Source of the DNA: Pseudoalteromonas sp. N1230-9
GTDB taxonomy: Bacteria; Pseudomonadota; Gammaproteobacteria; Enterobacterales; Alteromonadaceae
DNA length: 64,000 bases
NCBI RefSeq assembly: GCF_032716425.1
Contig: NZ_CP090419.1
Coordinates: forward strand, 3,226,001-3,290,000
Direction: 5' to 3'
The first letter of the stretch is position 1. Every line of letters starts with the position of its first letter. Below are positions 23,419 through 35,280 of the stretch, piece by piece. The position numbers and the translations under genes are program-made. The notes below the pieces were generated by a model that was given only the letters and a program-made list of their open reading frames with translations, was not told the DNA's origin and searched no databases.

Positions 23419-24423
23419 TTAAGCAATTAAGCTCACTGCATCATCAACCACTTTAGGCGCAAGTAGATAGCCATGACGGTACAAGCCATTAATACTGATC
23501 ACTCGACCTTGTTTTGTGACTTTCGGGCGGTTGTCTGCAAACGCTGGACGAAGCCCCGACTGCAAACTCTCGATACGCCCTTCAGCAAAGCCGCTATGCA
23601 CCGTGTAAGCAGCAGACAATAGCTCCAGCGCTGAGCGCACTGTGACTTTACCTCGGTCTTGCGATTCAATTTCAGTCGCACCAATCACAAATTGATGGTT
23701 TGGCTTAGGAGCAATATAAATTGGGTAACGCGGATGCATCAATCGTATCGGTCTGGTTAGGTTCACCTCTGGTGCATATAAACGCGCCACCTCCCCTCTT
23801 ACTCCACGCAGTAAAGGTTCAGATTGTTTTGCACCTAAGCCGCGGCAATCAAATACATAATCAAAGCTTTGGCTATTTACTTGATGGGCGTTCAATTCAA
23901 CTTTACAGCCAAAGTTAAATTGCACTCCTTGCGAGGTAAGTTTTTTAAAACTCGCGCTATAAAATGCCTGATTATCGAGCTGCCCTTCACAGGGTAAATA
24001 CACACCTTGATGGAACCGCCCAGCAAGTTCTGGCTCAAGGTCAGCGATTTGAGTACCAACCAATGCCTGTGCCTGATAGCTTTCAAGCGGTTTTAAGCGG
24101 CTCACAAAACTTTGTAAATCGCCCTTATCTTGCTGATGAGCAACCACTAAACTGCCTGTTTGTTGAAAATACACAGCGTCATCAAGCTCACTTAAAATTT
24201 GCTGCCAACGAGTGATGCTATTAAGCCCTTGTAGGGCTAAATCCTGTTCACACAGGACTGATTCCGCAAGGGGTGCCAACATCGCTGCGGCAACGCTGCC
24301 GGCACTGTTGCTAGCATGTTCATCATCTTGTTCAAACACCGTAACTTGATGCTGCTTACTTAACGCCAATGCCGCTAAGCGCCCCGTTAAGCCAAAACCA
24401 ATCACTGCAATGTTGTAAGACAT
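23419..24423 (-). CDS. thiO: ThiO-type glycine oxidase
   Basis: The 334-residue FAD protein has an N-terminal nucleotide-binding turn (IAVIGFGLTGRLAALAL) and a DAO-fold C-terminal half (FVIGATEIESQDRG). In this operon position it supplies dehydroglycine from glycine and oxygen, replacing the radical enzyme ThiH used in E. coli. No thiH is present. Confidence 0.88.
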   Translation of the reverse strand: MSYNIAVIGFGLTGRLAALALSKQHQVTVFEQDDEHASNSAGSVAAAMLAPLAESVLCEQDLALQGLNSITRWQQILSELDDAVYFQQTGSLVVAHQQDKGDLQSFVSRLKPLESYQAQALVGTQIADLEPELAGRFHQGVYLPCEGQLDNQAFYSASFKKLTSQGVQFNFGCKVELNAHQVNSQSFDYVFDCRGLGAKQSEPLLRGVRGEVARLYAPEVNLTRPIRLMHPRYPIYIAPKPNHQFVIGATEIESQDRGKVTVRSALELLSAAYTVHSGFAEGRIESLQSGLRPAFADNRPKVTKQGRVISINGLYRHGYLLAPKVVDDAVSLIA

Positions 24424-24460
24424 ATTAACCTCAGCCTTAAACGATAAGATTTAAGCAAAT

Positions 24461-24487
24461 AGCGCGATATAAAATCGCGCCTACAAC
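24461..24487. repeat. REP-like palindrome
   Basis: GCGCGAT/ATCGCGC arms with the tail CCTACAA, between thiC and thiO. Confidence 0.6.
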
Positions 24488-24491
24488 TAGC

Positions 24492-26447
<1,956 letters not shown>

Positions 26448-26589
26448 TTACCTCATTGCTTTAAGGGTTGTCTTGTCAGATATTGCAAGCGCAATAGAGA
26501 GTGGCAAACGCCATTGGATCGTTAGTAAGATAAACACTTACTGTTGCAGCCTATGCCGCTTATGCCCCTATATTTGGCGCACAAGCGCC

Positions 26590-26684
26590 TAACGAGGCAG
26601 CTTGTTCCCTACGCAGGTGTTAGCCTGATCAGGTTCACGGATCCCGCTTTCGCGATCTCAGCCTTATTAAAGGCACTCCGACAA
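26590..26684 (-). promoter_or_regulatory. TPP riboswitch (THI element)
   Basis: Read on the minus strand, the conserved aptamer pieces appear in order: CTGAGAT, then ACCTGATC, then a TAACACCTGCG segment and AGGGAA. It lies about 145 nt ahead of the thiC ATG, leaving room for an expression platform that would shut the operon when thiamine diphosphate is bound. Confidence 0.95.
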
Positions 26685-26755
26685 GTTTAAATTCGTTGTT
26701 TTATAAAAACACAATGAGTGTACGTGAGTTAAAAAATAGCTGCAAGCTAAGCGTT

Positions 26756-27157
26756 TTAGTTTTTAACGATAAAAGTGAAGTGATGCTCGCCTTGTAACAC
26801 CAACTGTTCATCATTCAATGAAATTGCTGCGCCTTGCTTTAAAGTCATCAATAATTTCTGTTCTAGCTCATCCACTTTTTCACCGCATGACTTACGAGTC
26901 ATACCTAGCTTATTTACTTTCAATGTGTCTTCGACGAGCTGCCCTTCACCAAAAAATTTATTACAACCCGCAAAGCCATTAATTTGCATGGCTTCAATAA
27001 AACGCATTGATGCACTTTGTGACACAGGGATAGATAAACCATTTATTTTTGATAGCTGCCATTGTGTGTATTTTAAGTGCTCGCTTGACACGCTCCCAGT
27101 TGATGAGCATCCCACACAAAATAATACAAAAAGAATTGGCAAGGCGACTAGCTTCAT
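26756..27157 (-). CDS. META-domain (HslJ-like) lipoprotein
   Basis: A 133-residue protein with a lipoprotein signal (lipobox CVGC) and a META domain: YTQWQLSKINGL at the start and GFAGCNKFFGEG at the core. HslJ-family proteins are outer-membrane linked in E. coli and affect stress tolerance; the biochemical role is unknown. It stands alone between the thi operon and the thioesterase. Confidence 0.8.
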   Translation of the reverse strand: MKLVALPILFVLFCVGCSSTGSVSSEHLKYTQWQLSKINGLSIPVSQSASMRFIEAMQINGFAGCNKFFGEGQLVEDTLKVNKLGMTRKSCGEKVDELEQKLLMTLKQGAAISLNDEQLVLQGEHHFTFIVKN

Positions 27158-27280
27158 ATATTTTTCGACTTTATTTTCAATTTAGTAATGATAACAATAT
27201 TTAACGCGTTTGATCGTTAAAAAAACATGTTTTATCTGTAAAAAAATGTTCTAAGCTAGCTCTTTATAGAACAACAAGGG

Positions 27281-27670
27281 TTATTTGAATAACTTATCGA
27301 TTTCTTCTGGTAAAAAAGGACGACCTTTTTCATTAACTGACGTGCCAATCACAAATGCTTGCAGCATCACTTTATCATCACATTTACGATAAATAGTTTG
27401 TCTAAAAGCAAATTTTATTCGGCTAACTCGCTCAGGTTCTACCACAACATAAAATTCATCGCCTGGTACTAAAGAGGCTTTGTAATCCATTTCACTGCGA
27501 AGCACCACAAGATTCACTTTTTCTTTGGCTAATTTTGCAAAATCGATATCTTTGGCATGTAAAAACTCATGACGTGCGTGCTCAAGATAATTAAAATACA
27601 CACTGTTGTTAACAATGCCTTGTAAATCGCACTCATAATCTCGCACTTTAAAGTCAACTTTAAAGGTCAT
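27281..27670 (-). CDS. Hotdog-fold acyl-CoA thioesterase
   Basis: The 129-residue protein has the 4HBT motif with catalytic Asp-like region (YECDLQGIVNNSVYFNYLEHAR), as in YbgC/FcbC-type thioesterases. It should hydrolyse an acyl-CoA in the cytoplasm; the substrate is unknown. The ATG at 27668-27670 has AGGA 8 nt upstream and is preferred to the one 18 nt earlier. Confidence 0.85.
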   Translation of the reverse strand: MTFKVDFKVRDYECDLQGIVNNSVYFNYLEHARHEFLHAKDIDFAKLAKEKVNLVVLRSEMDYKASLVPGDEFYVVVEPERVSRIKFAFRQTIYRKCDDKVMLQAFVIGTSVNEKGRPFLPEEIDKLFK

Positions 27671-27821
27671 AGTCGTATTCCTAATCAATTTACGTATAAT
27701 TGCCTGCGTTTATATCATAAATACCTAAACAACCTAAAGATTCACTTTGTTTGGGTAGCAATAGCCATTTGGCCAGCAGGCTTGCTAGAATAGCAGTCCC
27801 TAAAATGGAGTTAAGAACCGC

Positions 27822-29921
27822 ATGAAACGACGTTTATCATTATTATCTGCTGCTATTTTGCCATTATTTGCAGCATCAACAATCGCTTATGCTGAAGACG
27901 GTGAGCTAGAAAAAATTTTAGTCACTGGTGATTTCCAAAAAGAAAGTATTCAAACACTTAGCGCCAGCGCCAGCTTATTTTCTGATCATGAGATCAATCA
28001 GCGAGGCGCTAAGTTTTTAGATGAGATGCTAGCAAGTGCCGCGAATGTAAACTTTACGTCTGGCGCATCACGAGGTCGTTATGTGCAAATTCGTGGTGTT
28101 GGTTTGCGCTCACAGTTTGTTGACCCAATTAACCCATCTGTAGGTTTGGTGATCGACGGTATTAACTACTCTGGCCTTGGTGGTAGTTCATTATTATTTG
28201 ATGTTGACCAAGTTGAAATTTACCGTGGACCACAAGGCACACGCTTTGGCGCTGATGCACTTGCCGGTATGATTCAAATGGAATCAGCTGCACCAACCCT
28301 TGATCCAAGTGTAAAAGTGCAGCTTGGCGCAGGTAATTACAATAGCTATGAGGCAGGTATTGCTGCCAGCACGGGTATTACCGATGACACCGCAGTGCGC
28401 GCTAGCATTTATCAACGTGAGTCTGATGGTTACGTTGAAAACCGTTATTTAAACAAAGATACCCAGCAACAAGACGAGCTCGTTTCTCGCTTTAAATTAC
28501 ACAGCCAGCTAACAAATAACTTACGCACAGAGCTGAGTGTTCACTATATTGATATTAATAATGGCTACGATGCATTTACACTCGATAATAGCCGTTACAG
28601 TGTTGCTGATGAGCCAGGCGAAGATAACCAAGAAAGCATTGCAGTTGGCCTTGCCAATACATACACCGGCTTCGATTTATTTGATGTAAGCCTTAATGTG
28701 TCAGGTATCGACAGTGAGCTACTTTACAGTTTTGACGAAGATTGGGTGTGTAATGATGAAGCTCAGCCAGAACTATGCGCCGCTGGTTTACATGAGTGGG
28801 GCTATAGCTCAACAGATACTTACCTGCGCGATCGCAAAGATCAAGCGGCCGAACTGCAATTTAATGGTAAGTCTGGCGAATGGGTAGCGGGCATTTATTA
28901 TCAAGGTCGTGAAGTTGACTTGGAACGCCAATACACATGGCTGACACAACCTTTTACCTCAAATTATGAAACCAGCAACATCGCTGCATATGGTCAAGTA
29001 GCAACCCCTATAGGGCCAAAAACAACCTTAATTACGGGTCTGCGCATTGAGCAATATCAAGGCGACTACATTGATAACAATGGCTTTATTGAAGAAACCG
29101 ATGATGTCATGGTGGGTGGTAAACTTGCTCTTGAATACCAAGTGATTGATCGCACCATGATCTACACCAGTATTACTCGTGGCTACAAAGCAGGCGGTAT
29201 TAACTCTGAAGCACTGGCAAAAGCAAAAGATGAAGGCTTAAATCTAGATGCTGATTTCTTTGCGAACCACACATCATTTGCCCCTGAATATTTATGGAGC
29301 GGTGAGTTTGGTGTGAAAGGCAGCTCACTTGACGATAGATTTGTATTACGCTTAGCCGCTTTTTACATGTATCGCGAAGATATGCAGCTAAAATCGTGGC
29401 AAGTTGAAGGTCAAAAGTTCACAGGTTATATCGATAACGCAAGCTCTGGCGAAAACTACGGTTTAGAAATTGAAGGCAGCTTCCAAGCTACTGACAACTT
29501 ACTACTAACGGGTAGTGCAGGTTATCTACATACAGAAATTAATGACTTTGTTGCGCAATCAGGCCTAGATCAAGATGGTCGTGACCAAGCACAAGCACCT
29601 AAATACCAATATGCATTCACTGCGCGCTATAACTTTACGCCAGCACTTTACGCATCAATTGGTGTTGAGGGCAAAGACGATTACTACTTCTCTGATAGCC
29701 ACAACTCACAAGCACCAAGCACTAACTTAGTAAATGCTTCATTTGGTTATGAAAGTGATAATTGGAGCATTAATGCATGGGCACGTAACTTATTTGATGA
29801 AGACGTACCAACCCGTGGCTTTGAGTTTGGTAACGACCCATTAGACGGTTACGCGACTCACACATACACACAACTTGGCGAACCTATGGTTGCCGGTGTG
29901 ACATTTATTTACGAGCTATAA
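27822..29921 (+). CDS. TonB-dependent outer-membrane receptor
   Basis: The 699-residue protein has a signal peptide (cleavage near AYA), a TonB-box-like EKILVTG, a plug with VEIYRGPQGTRFGADALAG and a beta-barrel ending in aromatic-rich strands (MVAGVTFIYEL). The short plug and barrel resemble siderophore or small-ligand receptors, but the ligand is not identifiable. No Fur box, riboswitch or neighbouring uptake gene gives a hint. Confidence 0.9.
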   Translation: MKRRLSLLSAAILPLFAASTIAYAEDGELEKILVTGDFQKESIQTLSASASLFSDHEINQRGAKFLDEMLASAANVNFTSGASRGRYVQIRGVGLRSQFVDPINPSVGLVIDGINYSGLGGSSLLFDVDQVEIYRGPQGTRFGADALAGMIQMESAAPTLDPSVKVQLGAGNYNSYEAGIAASTGITDDTAVRASIYQRESDGYVENRYLNKDTQQQDELVSRFKLHSQLTNNLRTELSVHYIDINNGYDAFTLDNSRYSVADEPGEDNQESIAVGLANTYTGFDLFDVSLNVSGIDSELLYSFDEDWVCNDEAQPELCAAGLHEWGYSSTDTYLRDRKDQAAELQFNGKSGEWVAGIYYQGREVDLERQYTWLTQPFTSNYETSNIAAYGQVATPIGPKTTLITGLRIEQYQGDYIDNNGFIEETDDVMVGGKLALEYQVIDRTMIYTSITRGYKAGGINSEALAKAKDEGLNLDADFFANHTSFAPEYLWSGEFGVKGSSLDDRFVLRLAAFYMYREDMQLKSWQVEGQKFTGYIDNASSGENYGLEIEGSFQATDNLLLTGSAGYLHTEINDFVAQSGLDQDGRDQAQAPKYQYAFTARYNFTPALYASIGVEGKDDYYFSDSHNSQAPSTNLVNASFGYESDNWSINAWARNLFDEDVPTRGFEFGNDPLDGYATHTYTQLGEPMVAGVTFIYEL

Positions 29922-29924
29922 ACC

Positions 29925-29989
29925 GTAGGCGCGACTTTATGTCGCGCTTTTAAAATCAACGAAAATCGCGGGGTAAACCCGCTCCTACA
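29925..29989. repeat. REP pair (BIME-like) downstream of the TonB receptor
   Basis: Two hairpins (GCGCGAC/GTCGCGC and a GCGGG/CCCGC type) are bracketed by GTAGG and CCTAC. On the minus strand the second reads GTAGGAGCGGGTTTACCCCG, close to the classic Pseudomonas REP pattern. It may also end the messages of the two convergent genes. Confidence 0.7.
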
Positions 29990-29990
29990 A

Positions 29991-30965
29991 TTAAGCCCTT
30001 TCAACATCAAAGGCAATCACGTCTTTAATCTTTTGCTTATTGGTTGCCAGCATAATGAGTCGATCAATTCCCAGTGCCACACCAGCACATTGCGGTAACC
30101 CATTTTCAAGTGCAGCTATTAAACGCTCATCCATTGGCACTTGTTTTAAGCCATTCGCTTCACGGTATTGATTATCTTCTTTAAAGCGAGCAGCCTGCTC
30201 TTTAGCATCCGTTAGTTCATTAAAGCCGTTTGCCAGTTCCATATTTTTAAAATATAACTCAAAGCGCCCTGCTACCCGCTCATCATGCTGGCAAATTTGG
30301 GCAAGAGCGGCTTGCGATGCAGGAAAATGATAAACAAAACAAGGCTTTTCTTGGCCAATCGTTGGCTCTACCTTCATACAAAATAATAGCTGCAACAAAG
30401 TATCGCGATGTGTTTCATGCGCAGCAATATCGGCAAAGCCTTGCTCCGTTGCTAGTTGCTGCAATGTGCTAATATCAGCCGTTAAAGGGTCTACAGCTAA
30501 TGCATTAATAAAGGCTTGCTGATAAGTTAGCCGCTCTGCGGGTTTTACGCCGAGCACTAATTGCATAAGCTCATCCATTTCATCCATAAGCGCAAATTCA
30601 TCAAAACCTGGGCGATACCACTCAAGCATTGTAAATTCAGGGTTATGATGGCTACCCGCCTCTTCATTACGAAATGCTTTACAAAGCTGGAAAATAGCCC
30701 CAGAGCCCGCAGCAAGTAAACGCTTCATAGCAAACTCAGGCGACGTTTGTAAATACAATAGCAAGCCACCAGCATGACCAGGACCAACAAACTCTGTGCT
30801 AAATGTGGCTAAATGTACATCGGTTACGCTGGCAGCACTAAGACTTGGCGTTTCAACCTCCATTACATCCCGTGCATAAAAGAACTCGCGAATACGGCGG
30901 ATGATGACGGCACGCTCGCGTAAAGTTTCGATATCGGCGCTTGGTTGCCAAAGGACATTAGACAT
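29991..30965 (-). CDS. epmA: EF-P--(R)-beta-lysine ligase EpmA
   Basis: A 324-residue truncated class-II lysyl-tRNA synthetase: motif 2 ([25 protein letters not shown]) and motif 3 ([11 protein letters not shown]) are present and the anticodon domain is missing. It attaches beta-lysine to Lys34 of EF-P. The ATG at 30963-30965 (MSNVLWQP) is used, with GGGA upstream. It lies in one cluster with efp and epmB. Confidence 0.94.
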   Translation of the reverse strand: MSNVLWQPSADIETLRERAVIIRRIREFFYARDVMEVETPSLSAASVTDVHLATFSTEFVGPGHAGGLLLYLQTSPEFAMKRLLAAGSGAIFQLCKAFRNEEAGSHHNPEFTMLEWYRPGFDEFALMDEMDELMQLVLGVKPAERLTYQQAFINALAVDPLTADISTLQQLATEQGFADIAAHETHRDTLLQLLFCMKVEPTIGQEKPCFVYHFPASQAALAQICQHDERVAGRFELYFKNMELANGFNELTDAKEQAARFKEDNQYREANGLKQVPMDERLIAALENGLPQCAGVALGIDRLIMLATNKQKIKDVIAFDVERA

Positions 30966-30971
30966 AGTGTT

Positions 30972-31006
30972 TCCCAAAAAAAATCCCAGCATAAGCTGGG
31001 ATTTTA
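30972..31006 (-). terminator. Intrinsic terminator of efp
   Basis: A 10-bp perfect stem (AAATCCCAGC/GCTGGGATTT, loop ATAA), followed on the minus strand by eight T residues. It ends just before the epmA start, so epmA needs its own promoter or readthrough. Confidence 0.9.
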
Positions 31007-31030
31007 TAACAAATTGCTTAATTAAGCCTA

Positions 31031-31597
31031 TTACTTAACACGGCTCACGTATTCACCGCTACGTGTATCAACTTTGATCACTTCGCCGATTTGTACGAAT
31101 AGAGGAACACGAACAACAGCACCTGTGCTTAATGTTGCTGGTTTACCGCCAGTACCCGCTGTATCACCTTTTAGACCTGGATCTGTTTCAGTGATTTCTA
31201 ATTCAACAAAGTTTGGTGGCGTCACAGCGATTGGGCTACCGTTCCAAAGTGTGATTGTACAAACGTCATTTTCAACTAACCATTTTGCATTGTCGCCAAG
31301 CGCTTTTTCATCAGCAGCGATTTGCTCAAATGTTTCGTTGTTCATAAAGTGCCAGAACTCACCGTCAGTGTATAGATACGCTAAGTCTGTATCCATTACG
31401 TCTGCACCTTCAACTGTTTCACCTGACTTGAATGTTTTTTCTAGTACTTTACCTGTAATAAGTTTACGAATACGAACACGGTTAAACGCTTGGCCTTTAC
31501 CTGGTTTTACCATTTCATTTTCTAAGATGCTGCAAGGTTCACCGTCTAACATAATTTTTAGGCCGCCCTTGAACTCATTGGTGCTATAATTCGCCAT
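31031..31597 (-). CDS. efp: Elongation factor P
   Basis: The 188-residue protein has the three-domain EF-P shape and the modified residue Lys34 in the loop KPGKGQA. It relieves ribosome stalling at polyproline stretches. It is divergent from epmB, 35 bp away, as in E. coli, so the modification genes flank the substrate gene. Confidence 0.97.
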   Translation of the reverse strand: MANYSTNEFKGGLKIMLDGEPCSILENEMVKPGKGQAFNRVRIRKLITGKVLEKTFKSGETVEGADVMDTDLAYLYTDGEFWHFMNNETFEQIAADEKALGDNAKWLVENDVCTITLWNGSPIAVTPPNFVELEITETDPGLKGDTAGTGGKPATLSTGAVVRVPLFVQIGEVIKVDTRSGEYVSRVK

Positions 31598-31632
31598 CGT
31601 TTCCTCTGTCTAAATAATTTCGAGTAATCTAC

Positions 31633-32652
31633 GTGTCAATGATACAAAGAAATGAAGTAAATTTGCATAAAAACTGGCAAAAAGAATTGGCAAATGTTGT
31701 CACTTGCCCTGAACGCTTGCTAAAAATGCTAGGATTATCAAGCAAAGTAGACGAAAAAGACCTTAAAGCACGCAGTCTTTTTCCTGTCCGCGTGCCGCTG
31801 CCTTTTATCAAAAAAATGCGTTATGGCGACATCAAAGACCCACTTTTGCTGCAAGTGATGCCAAGGCACCAAGAGTTTTTAGCACAAACAGGATACGACA
31901 AAGATCCATTAAAAGAGCAAGATAACGACCAACCTGGTTTATTACACAAGTATCGCTCTCGTGTTTTGGTCATGTTTAAAACAGGCTGTGCGGTCAATTG
32001 TCGTTATTGTTTTAGGCGCCACTTTCCGTATCAAGAAAATCAATTGAATAAGCGTAGTTTAATTGAAGCCCTCGCCTATATAAAAGCAGATACCAACATC
32101 AACGAAGTTATTTTAAGTGGTGGCGACCCATTAATGGCCAAAGACGATGCTGTTAGTTGGTTTATGGATGAGTTAGAACAGCTTCCACAAATTAAACGCC
32201 TACGTATTCATAGCCGCTTGCCTGTGGTGATCCCAGCAAGAATTACCGATGAGCTGTGTGCCCGTTTTGCAGCATCACCTTTAAAAGTGGTGTTTATCAA
32301 CCATATTAATCATGCAAACGAAATTGATGATGACTTTAAAGCTGCTATGCAAAAGCTAAAAGTAGTGGGGGTCACTTTGTTAAATCAAGCGGTGTTATTA
32401 AAAGATGTGAATGATACAGCAAGGGCGCAAATAGCCCTCAGTGAGGCTCTATTCGATGCTGACATACTGCCCTATTACTTGCACCTACTTGATAAAGTGG
32501 AAGGGGCGAGTCATTTTGATATACCTGAGCAACTAGCAAAACAAATAATGTCAGATATGCTAGCAGCATTACCTGGTTTTTTAGTACCCAAACTAGTTAG
32601 AGAGATCGGTGGAGAAAAAAGTAAAACTCCTATCGACCTCAATCTAGTTTAG
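31633..32652 (+). CDS. epmB: EF-P (R)-beta-lysine mutase EpmB
   Basis: A 339-residue radical-SAM lysine 2,3-aminomutase family member. The cluster motif is C-x3-C-x2-C in GCAVNCRYCFRRHFPY, and ILSGGDPLM carries a SAM contact. It makes (R)-beta-lysine for EpmA. It is much shorter than catabolic lysine aminomutases, as EpmB is. Confidence 0.95.
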   Translation: MSMIQRNEVNLHKNWQKELANVVTCPERLLKMLGLSSKVDEKDLKARSLFPVRVPLPFIKKMRYGDIKDPLLLQVMPRHQEFLAQTGYDKDPLKEQDNDQPGLLHKYRSRVLVMFKTGCAVNCRYCFRRHFPYQENQLNKRSLIEALAYIKADTNINEVILSGGDPLMAKDDAVSWFMDELEQLPQIKRLRIHSRLPVVIPARITDELCARFAASPLKVVFINHINHANEIDDDFKAAMQKLKVVGVTLLNQAVLLKDVNDTARAQIALSEALFDADILPYYLHLLDKVEGASHFDIPEQLAKQIMSDMLAALPGFLVPKLVREIGGEKSKTPIDLNLV

Positions 32653-32865
32653 TTACACATATACGTTTATGTTATTACCCAACGTTGCGGTTACAGACTT
32701 TGCAGGTGTTTGTGCGGCGCTCGAATTTACTGCAGCACCTTCAATAAGAGCAAGTGCAGCAGCGCCTTCAGCTTTTTGCTGTTTTTTTGCAAGAGCAGCA
32801 CTATAAAGCTCCGCACTTTCACCACCGCCACTCATTGCCGGTAAATTTGATCCTGATATATTCAT
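32653..32865 (-). CDS. Small Ala-rich protein, YjfB-like
   Basis: The 70-residue protein is Ala/Ser/Gly-rich with a helical middle (AALAKKQQKAEGAAALALIEGA) and ends NNINVYV. It resembles small motility-linked YjfB-type proteins in size and composition, but this is weak. It is convergent with epmB with no gap. Confidence 0.55.
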   Translation of the reverse strand: MNISGSNLPAMSGGGESAELYSAALAKKQQKAEGAAALALIEGAAVNSSAAQTPAKSVTATLGNNINVYV

Positions 32866-32937
32866 AGTTCACTACCTGACTTTTTATAACAATCCACGTA
32901 CTATATCGGCATTGCAGTCTAAAGCTTTAGGAAAAAA

Positions 32938-33228
32938 ATGGATTCAATTATTGAACAACTCAATGCTAACCTAAAAATCGTTTATCGTCAGGCACTTGAT
33001 GCTGATAAAAAATTAGATGATTTACAGCAGCAAGGCCATGGTAAGTTTAAAGCCTTATTTGCACAAGATGTAGGCTTTGATTTTGAAGCCAAACGCTTTA
33101 AACCTTATGTTCTCGATGTTGCTGCTGATGTAGAAAGCTTAAGCAACGACGGGATGGACGAAGAAAAACTGAAAAAAACAGTTTTTAAGCTTCAACAGTT
33201 ATTACAACTGTTAGCGACGTTTAAGTAA
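32938..33228 (+). CDS. PriC-like short protein
   Basis: The 96-residue protein is helical and Leu/Lys/Asp-rich. The pattern (coiled N-terminal helix, KFKALF segment, long C-terminal helix KLKKTVFKLQQLLQLLATF) resembles a shortened primosomal protein PriC (usually about 175 residues). It could equally be an unrelated helical protein. The start lies 72 bp from the divergent YjfB-like gene. Confidence 0.45.
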   Translation: MDSIIEQLNANLKIVYRQALDADKKLDDLQQQGHGKFKALFAQDVGFDFEAKRFKPYVLDVAADVESLSNDGMDEEKLKKTVFKLQQLLQLLATFK

Positions 33229-33257
33229 CGTAGAAGCCTCTATTTCATTTGTTGTAA

Positions 33258-33296
33258 ATAGAGGCGATCGCGCGAAATAAATTTCACGCCTACATC
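33258..33296. repeat. REP-like element
   Basis: GAGGCGATCGCGCG followed by a TTCACGCCTACATC tail, after the PriC-like gene. It shares the GCGCG and CCTACA parts with the other elements. Confidence 0.55.
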
Positions 33297-33415
33297 AAAC
33301 GTAGACGTCAAGCTTGCTTGGCGTGCCTAACATTCAACGTCTAGCTTACAAATTAAAACAGAACCCACAAACAACACAGTTCTGCTTAAAACTGACGGCT
33401 TACTGCTTTTAGTAA

Positions 33416-33919
33416 TTACTCGCCAAGGTTTAATGATGGTAATAGCTCATCTTCAAACCAATCAGTGATCAAACGTTTATCGTAATAATAGGCTTCATCA
33501 CGGCCCATTTTCATACGATCCATAAAGCCCATGTCCTTGAGTTTTACATCGCTGGCCTCGCTTAATACCTTGCCACTTTTGTCTGTCACTGAATAATTTA
33601 AATCGATTCTAGGAAAATAAATTGGCTTAATAATGCGCAGTTCGTTCATCGAACCAAAACGAACATCACCAGCAAGATCAAGATCCGTCACCTCAACATT
33701 AAGCGTATACCCTTCTGGTAGTTTTTCAGCAAGCTTGCTAAAGTGTTTTTCAAGGTTGTTCGCTACGCTTTTATGAAATGATCCTTTAGTTGAGTTATTC
33801 CCTGGACGTACATCCCGATAATCATCAAAGTCGTGCCATTTTACCTTTGCCTCTCCCGCATAGGTGAAGGCTGGCAATACAAATATCATAGCGAGAGTTA
33901 TTTTCTTTAATGTATTCAT
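33416..33919 (-). CDS. DUF3016 periplasmic protein
   Basis: The 167-residue protein has a clear signal peptide (cleavage after AFTYA) and the DUF3016 pattern: VKWHDFDDYRDVRPGN at the mature N-terminus and a DVTDLDLAG-type strand. The role is unknown. The ATG at 33917-33919 has GGAG 6 nt upstream, which decides the start against an earlier ATG. Confidence 0.8.
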   Translation of the reverse strand: MNTLKKITLAMIFVLPAFTYAGEAKVKWHDFDDYRDVRPGNNSTKGSFHKSVANNLEKHFSKLAEKLPEGYTLNVEVTDLDLAGDVRFGSMNELRIIKPIYFPRIDLNYSVTDKSGKVLSEASDVKLKDMGFMDRMKMGRDEAYYYDKRLITDWFEDELLPSLNLGE

Positions 33920-34130
33920 CTTTCTCTCCATCGAAATACGGTTATATAAACTAAACATTCACCTTTAACTATAGCTTAACCACATCGTTCACTTGTAACC
34001 AATATGGTATAAAATGTAACCCAAAGCAAGACAATAGGCTCTCCTTACTATTGTAAATTTAGAATATAATTTTGCTACAAAGTATGATGAAATAGAGGCT
34101 ATTCAACCACATATTAATCTTAGAGCTTTT

Positions 34131-35144
34131 ATGACCATTTTAGTCACCGGCGGAGCTGGATATATCGGCTCTCATACAGTGTTAGAGCTACTTCAACAAG
34201 GTAGTGAAGTTATTGTACTTGATAACTTAAGTAACTCATCCAACGAATCGCTTAAACGCGTTAAGCAAATCACTGAAAAAGAAATTACTTTTTATCAAGG
34301 AGATGTACAAGATAGAGAATGCCTTGATGAGATTTTCAAGCATCATAACATTGATAGCGTGATCCACTTTGCTGGTTTAAAATCTGTAGGCGAATCTGTT
34401 GCTAAACCTATTGAGTACTATCAAAACAATGTGCAAGGTACCCTTACATTAGTGGATGCCATGCGTGATGCAGGTGTATTCAAATTAGTTTTTAGTTCAT
34501 CTGCAACCGTTTATGGCAACCCTGCGAGCTTACCTATTCGTGAAGATTTTCCTGTGGGTGGCACAACCAACCCATATGGCACATCTAAGCTTATGGTTGA
34601 AATGATACTGCAAGACATCGTTAAATCAGATGACCGTTTTGCGCTAGCATTACTACGCTACTTCAATCCTGTAGGGGCGCACAAATCAGGCCTCATTGGT
34701 GAAGATCCTAATGATATTCCAAATAATTTACTGCCGTATATTTCACAAGTTGCTGTAGGAAGGCTCGAAAAACTCAGCGTATTTGGCGATGACTACAATA
34801 CAAAAGATGGTACCGGTGTTCGTGATTATATCCATGTGGTTGATTTGGCGTTAGGCCACTTAAAAGCATTAGAACGCATTGCCGATAATACAGGCGCCCA
34901 TATTTATAACCTTGGCACAGGAAACGGCTATTCAGTACTAGAGATGGTCAACGCCTTCGAGAAAGCCAGTGGTCAAGCCGTACCTTACCAAATATCACCA
35001 CGTCGCTCTGGCGATATAGCCGCCTGTTACGCTGCAACTGAAAAGGCATTCAATGAACTAGGTTGGCAAGCTGAGCGAGGTATTGATGAAATGATGCAAG
35101 ATACGTGGCGTTGGCAAAGCAATAACCCTAATGGTTATAAGTAA
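34131..35144 (+). CDS. galE: UDP-glucose 4-epimerase
   Basis: A 337-residue SDR epimerase: the NAD site [10 protein letters not shown] is at the N-terminus, the catalytic YGTSK at about residues 148-152 and the sugar-binding RDYIHV later. It interconverts UDP-glucose and UDP-galactose, feeding surface polysaccharides. It stands alone with its own terminator. Confidence 0.96.
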   Translation: MTILVTGGAGYIGSHTVLELLQQGSEVIVLDNLSNSSNESLKRVKQITEKEITFYQGDVQDRECLDEIFKHHNIDSVIHFAGLKSVGESVAKPIEYYQNNVQGTLTLVDAMRDAGVFKLVFSSSATVYGNPASLPIREDFPVGGTTNPYGTSKLMVEMILQDIVKSDDRFALALLRYFNPVGAHKSGLIGEDPNDIPNNLLPYISQVAVGRLEKLSVFGDDYNTKDGTGVRDYIHVVDLALGHLKALERIADNTGAHIYNLGTGNGYSVLEMVNAFEKASGQAVPYQISPRRSGDIAACYAATEKAFNELGWQAERGIDEMMQDTWRWQSNNPNGYK

Positions 35145-35175
35145 TCAGCCAGTATTAGCACTTTAAATATGTTTT

Positions 35176-35200
35176 AAGCCGGTGTTTATACCGGCTTTTT
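35176..35200 (+). terminator. Terminator of galE
   Basis: A stem AAGCCGGT/ACCGGCTT with a 6-nt loop and a T run. Confidence 0.85.
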
Positions 35201-35280
35201 AAGCGGCGAATAATTTTTAATCTGCATTAACCCTTAGGCTGTATAAGTGAGGTTTACTTAAATGATTATTCAATATTGAA

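Noticed and set aside
27170..27215. Possible Fur box ahead of the META-domain gene (TAATGATAACAAT)
   Set aside because: Only one half resembles the consensus; not enough to call.
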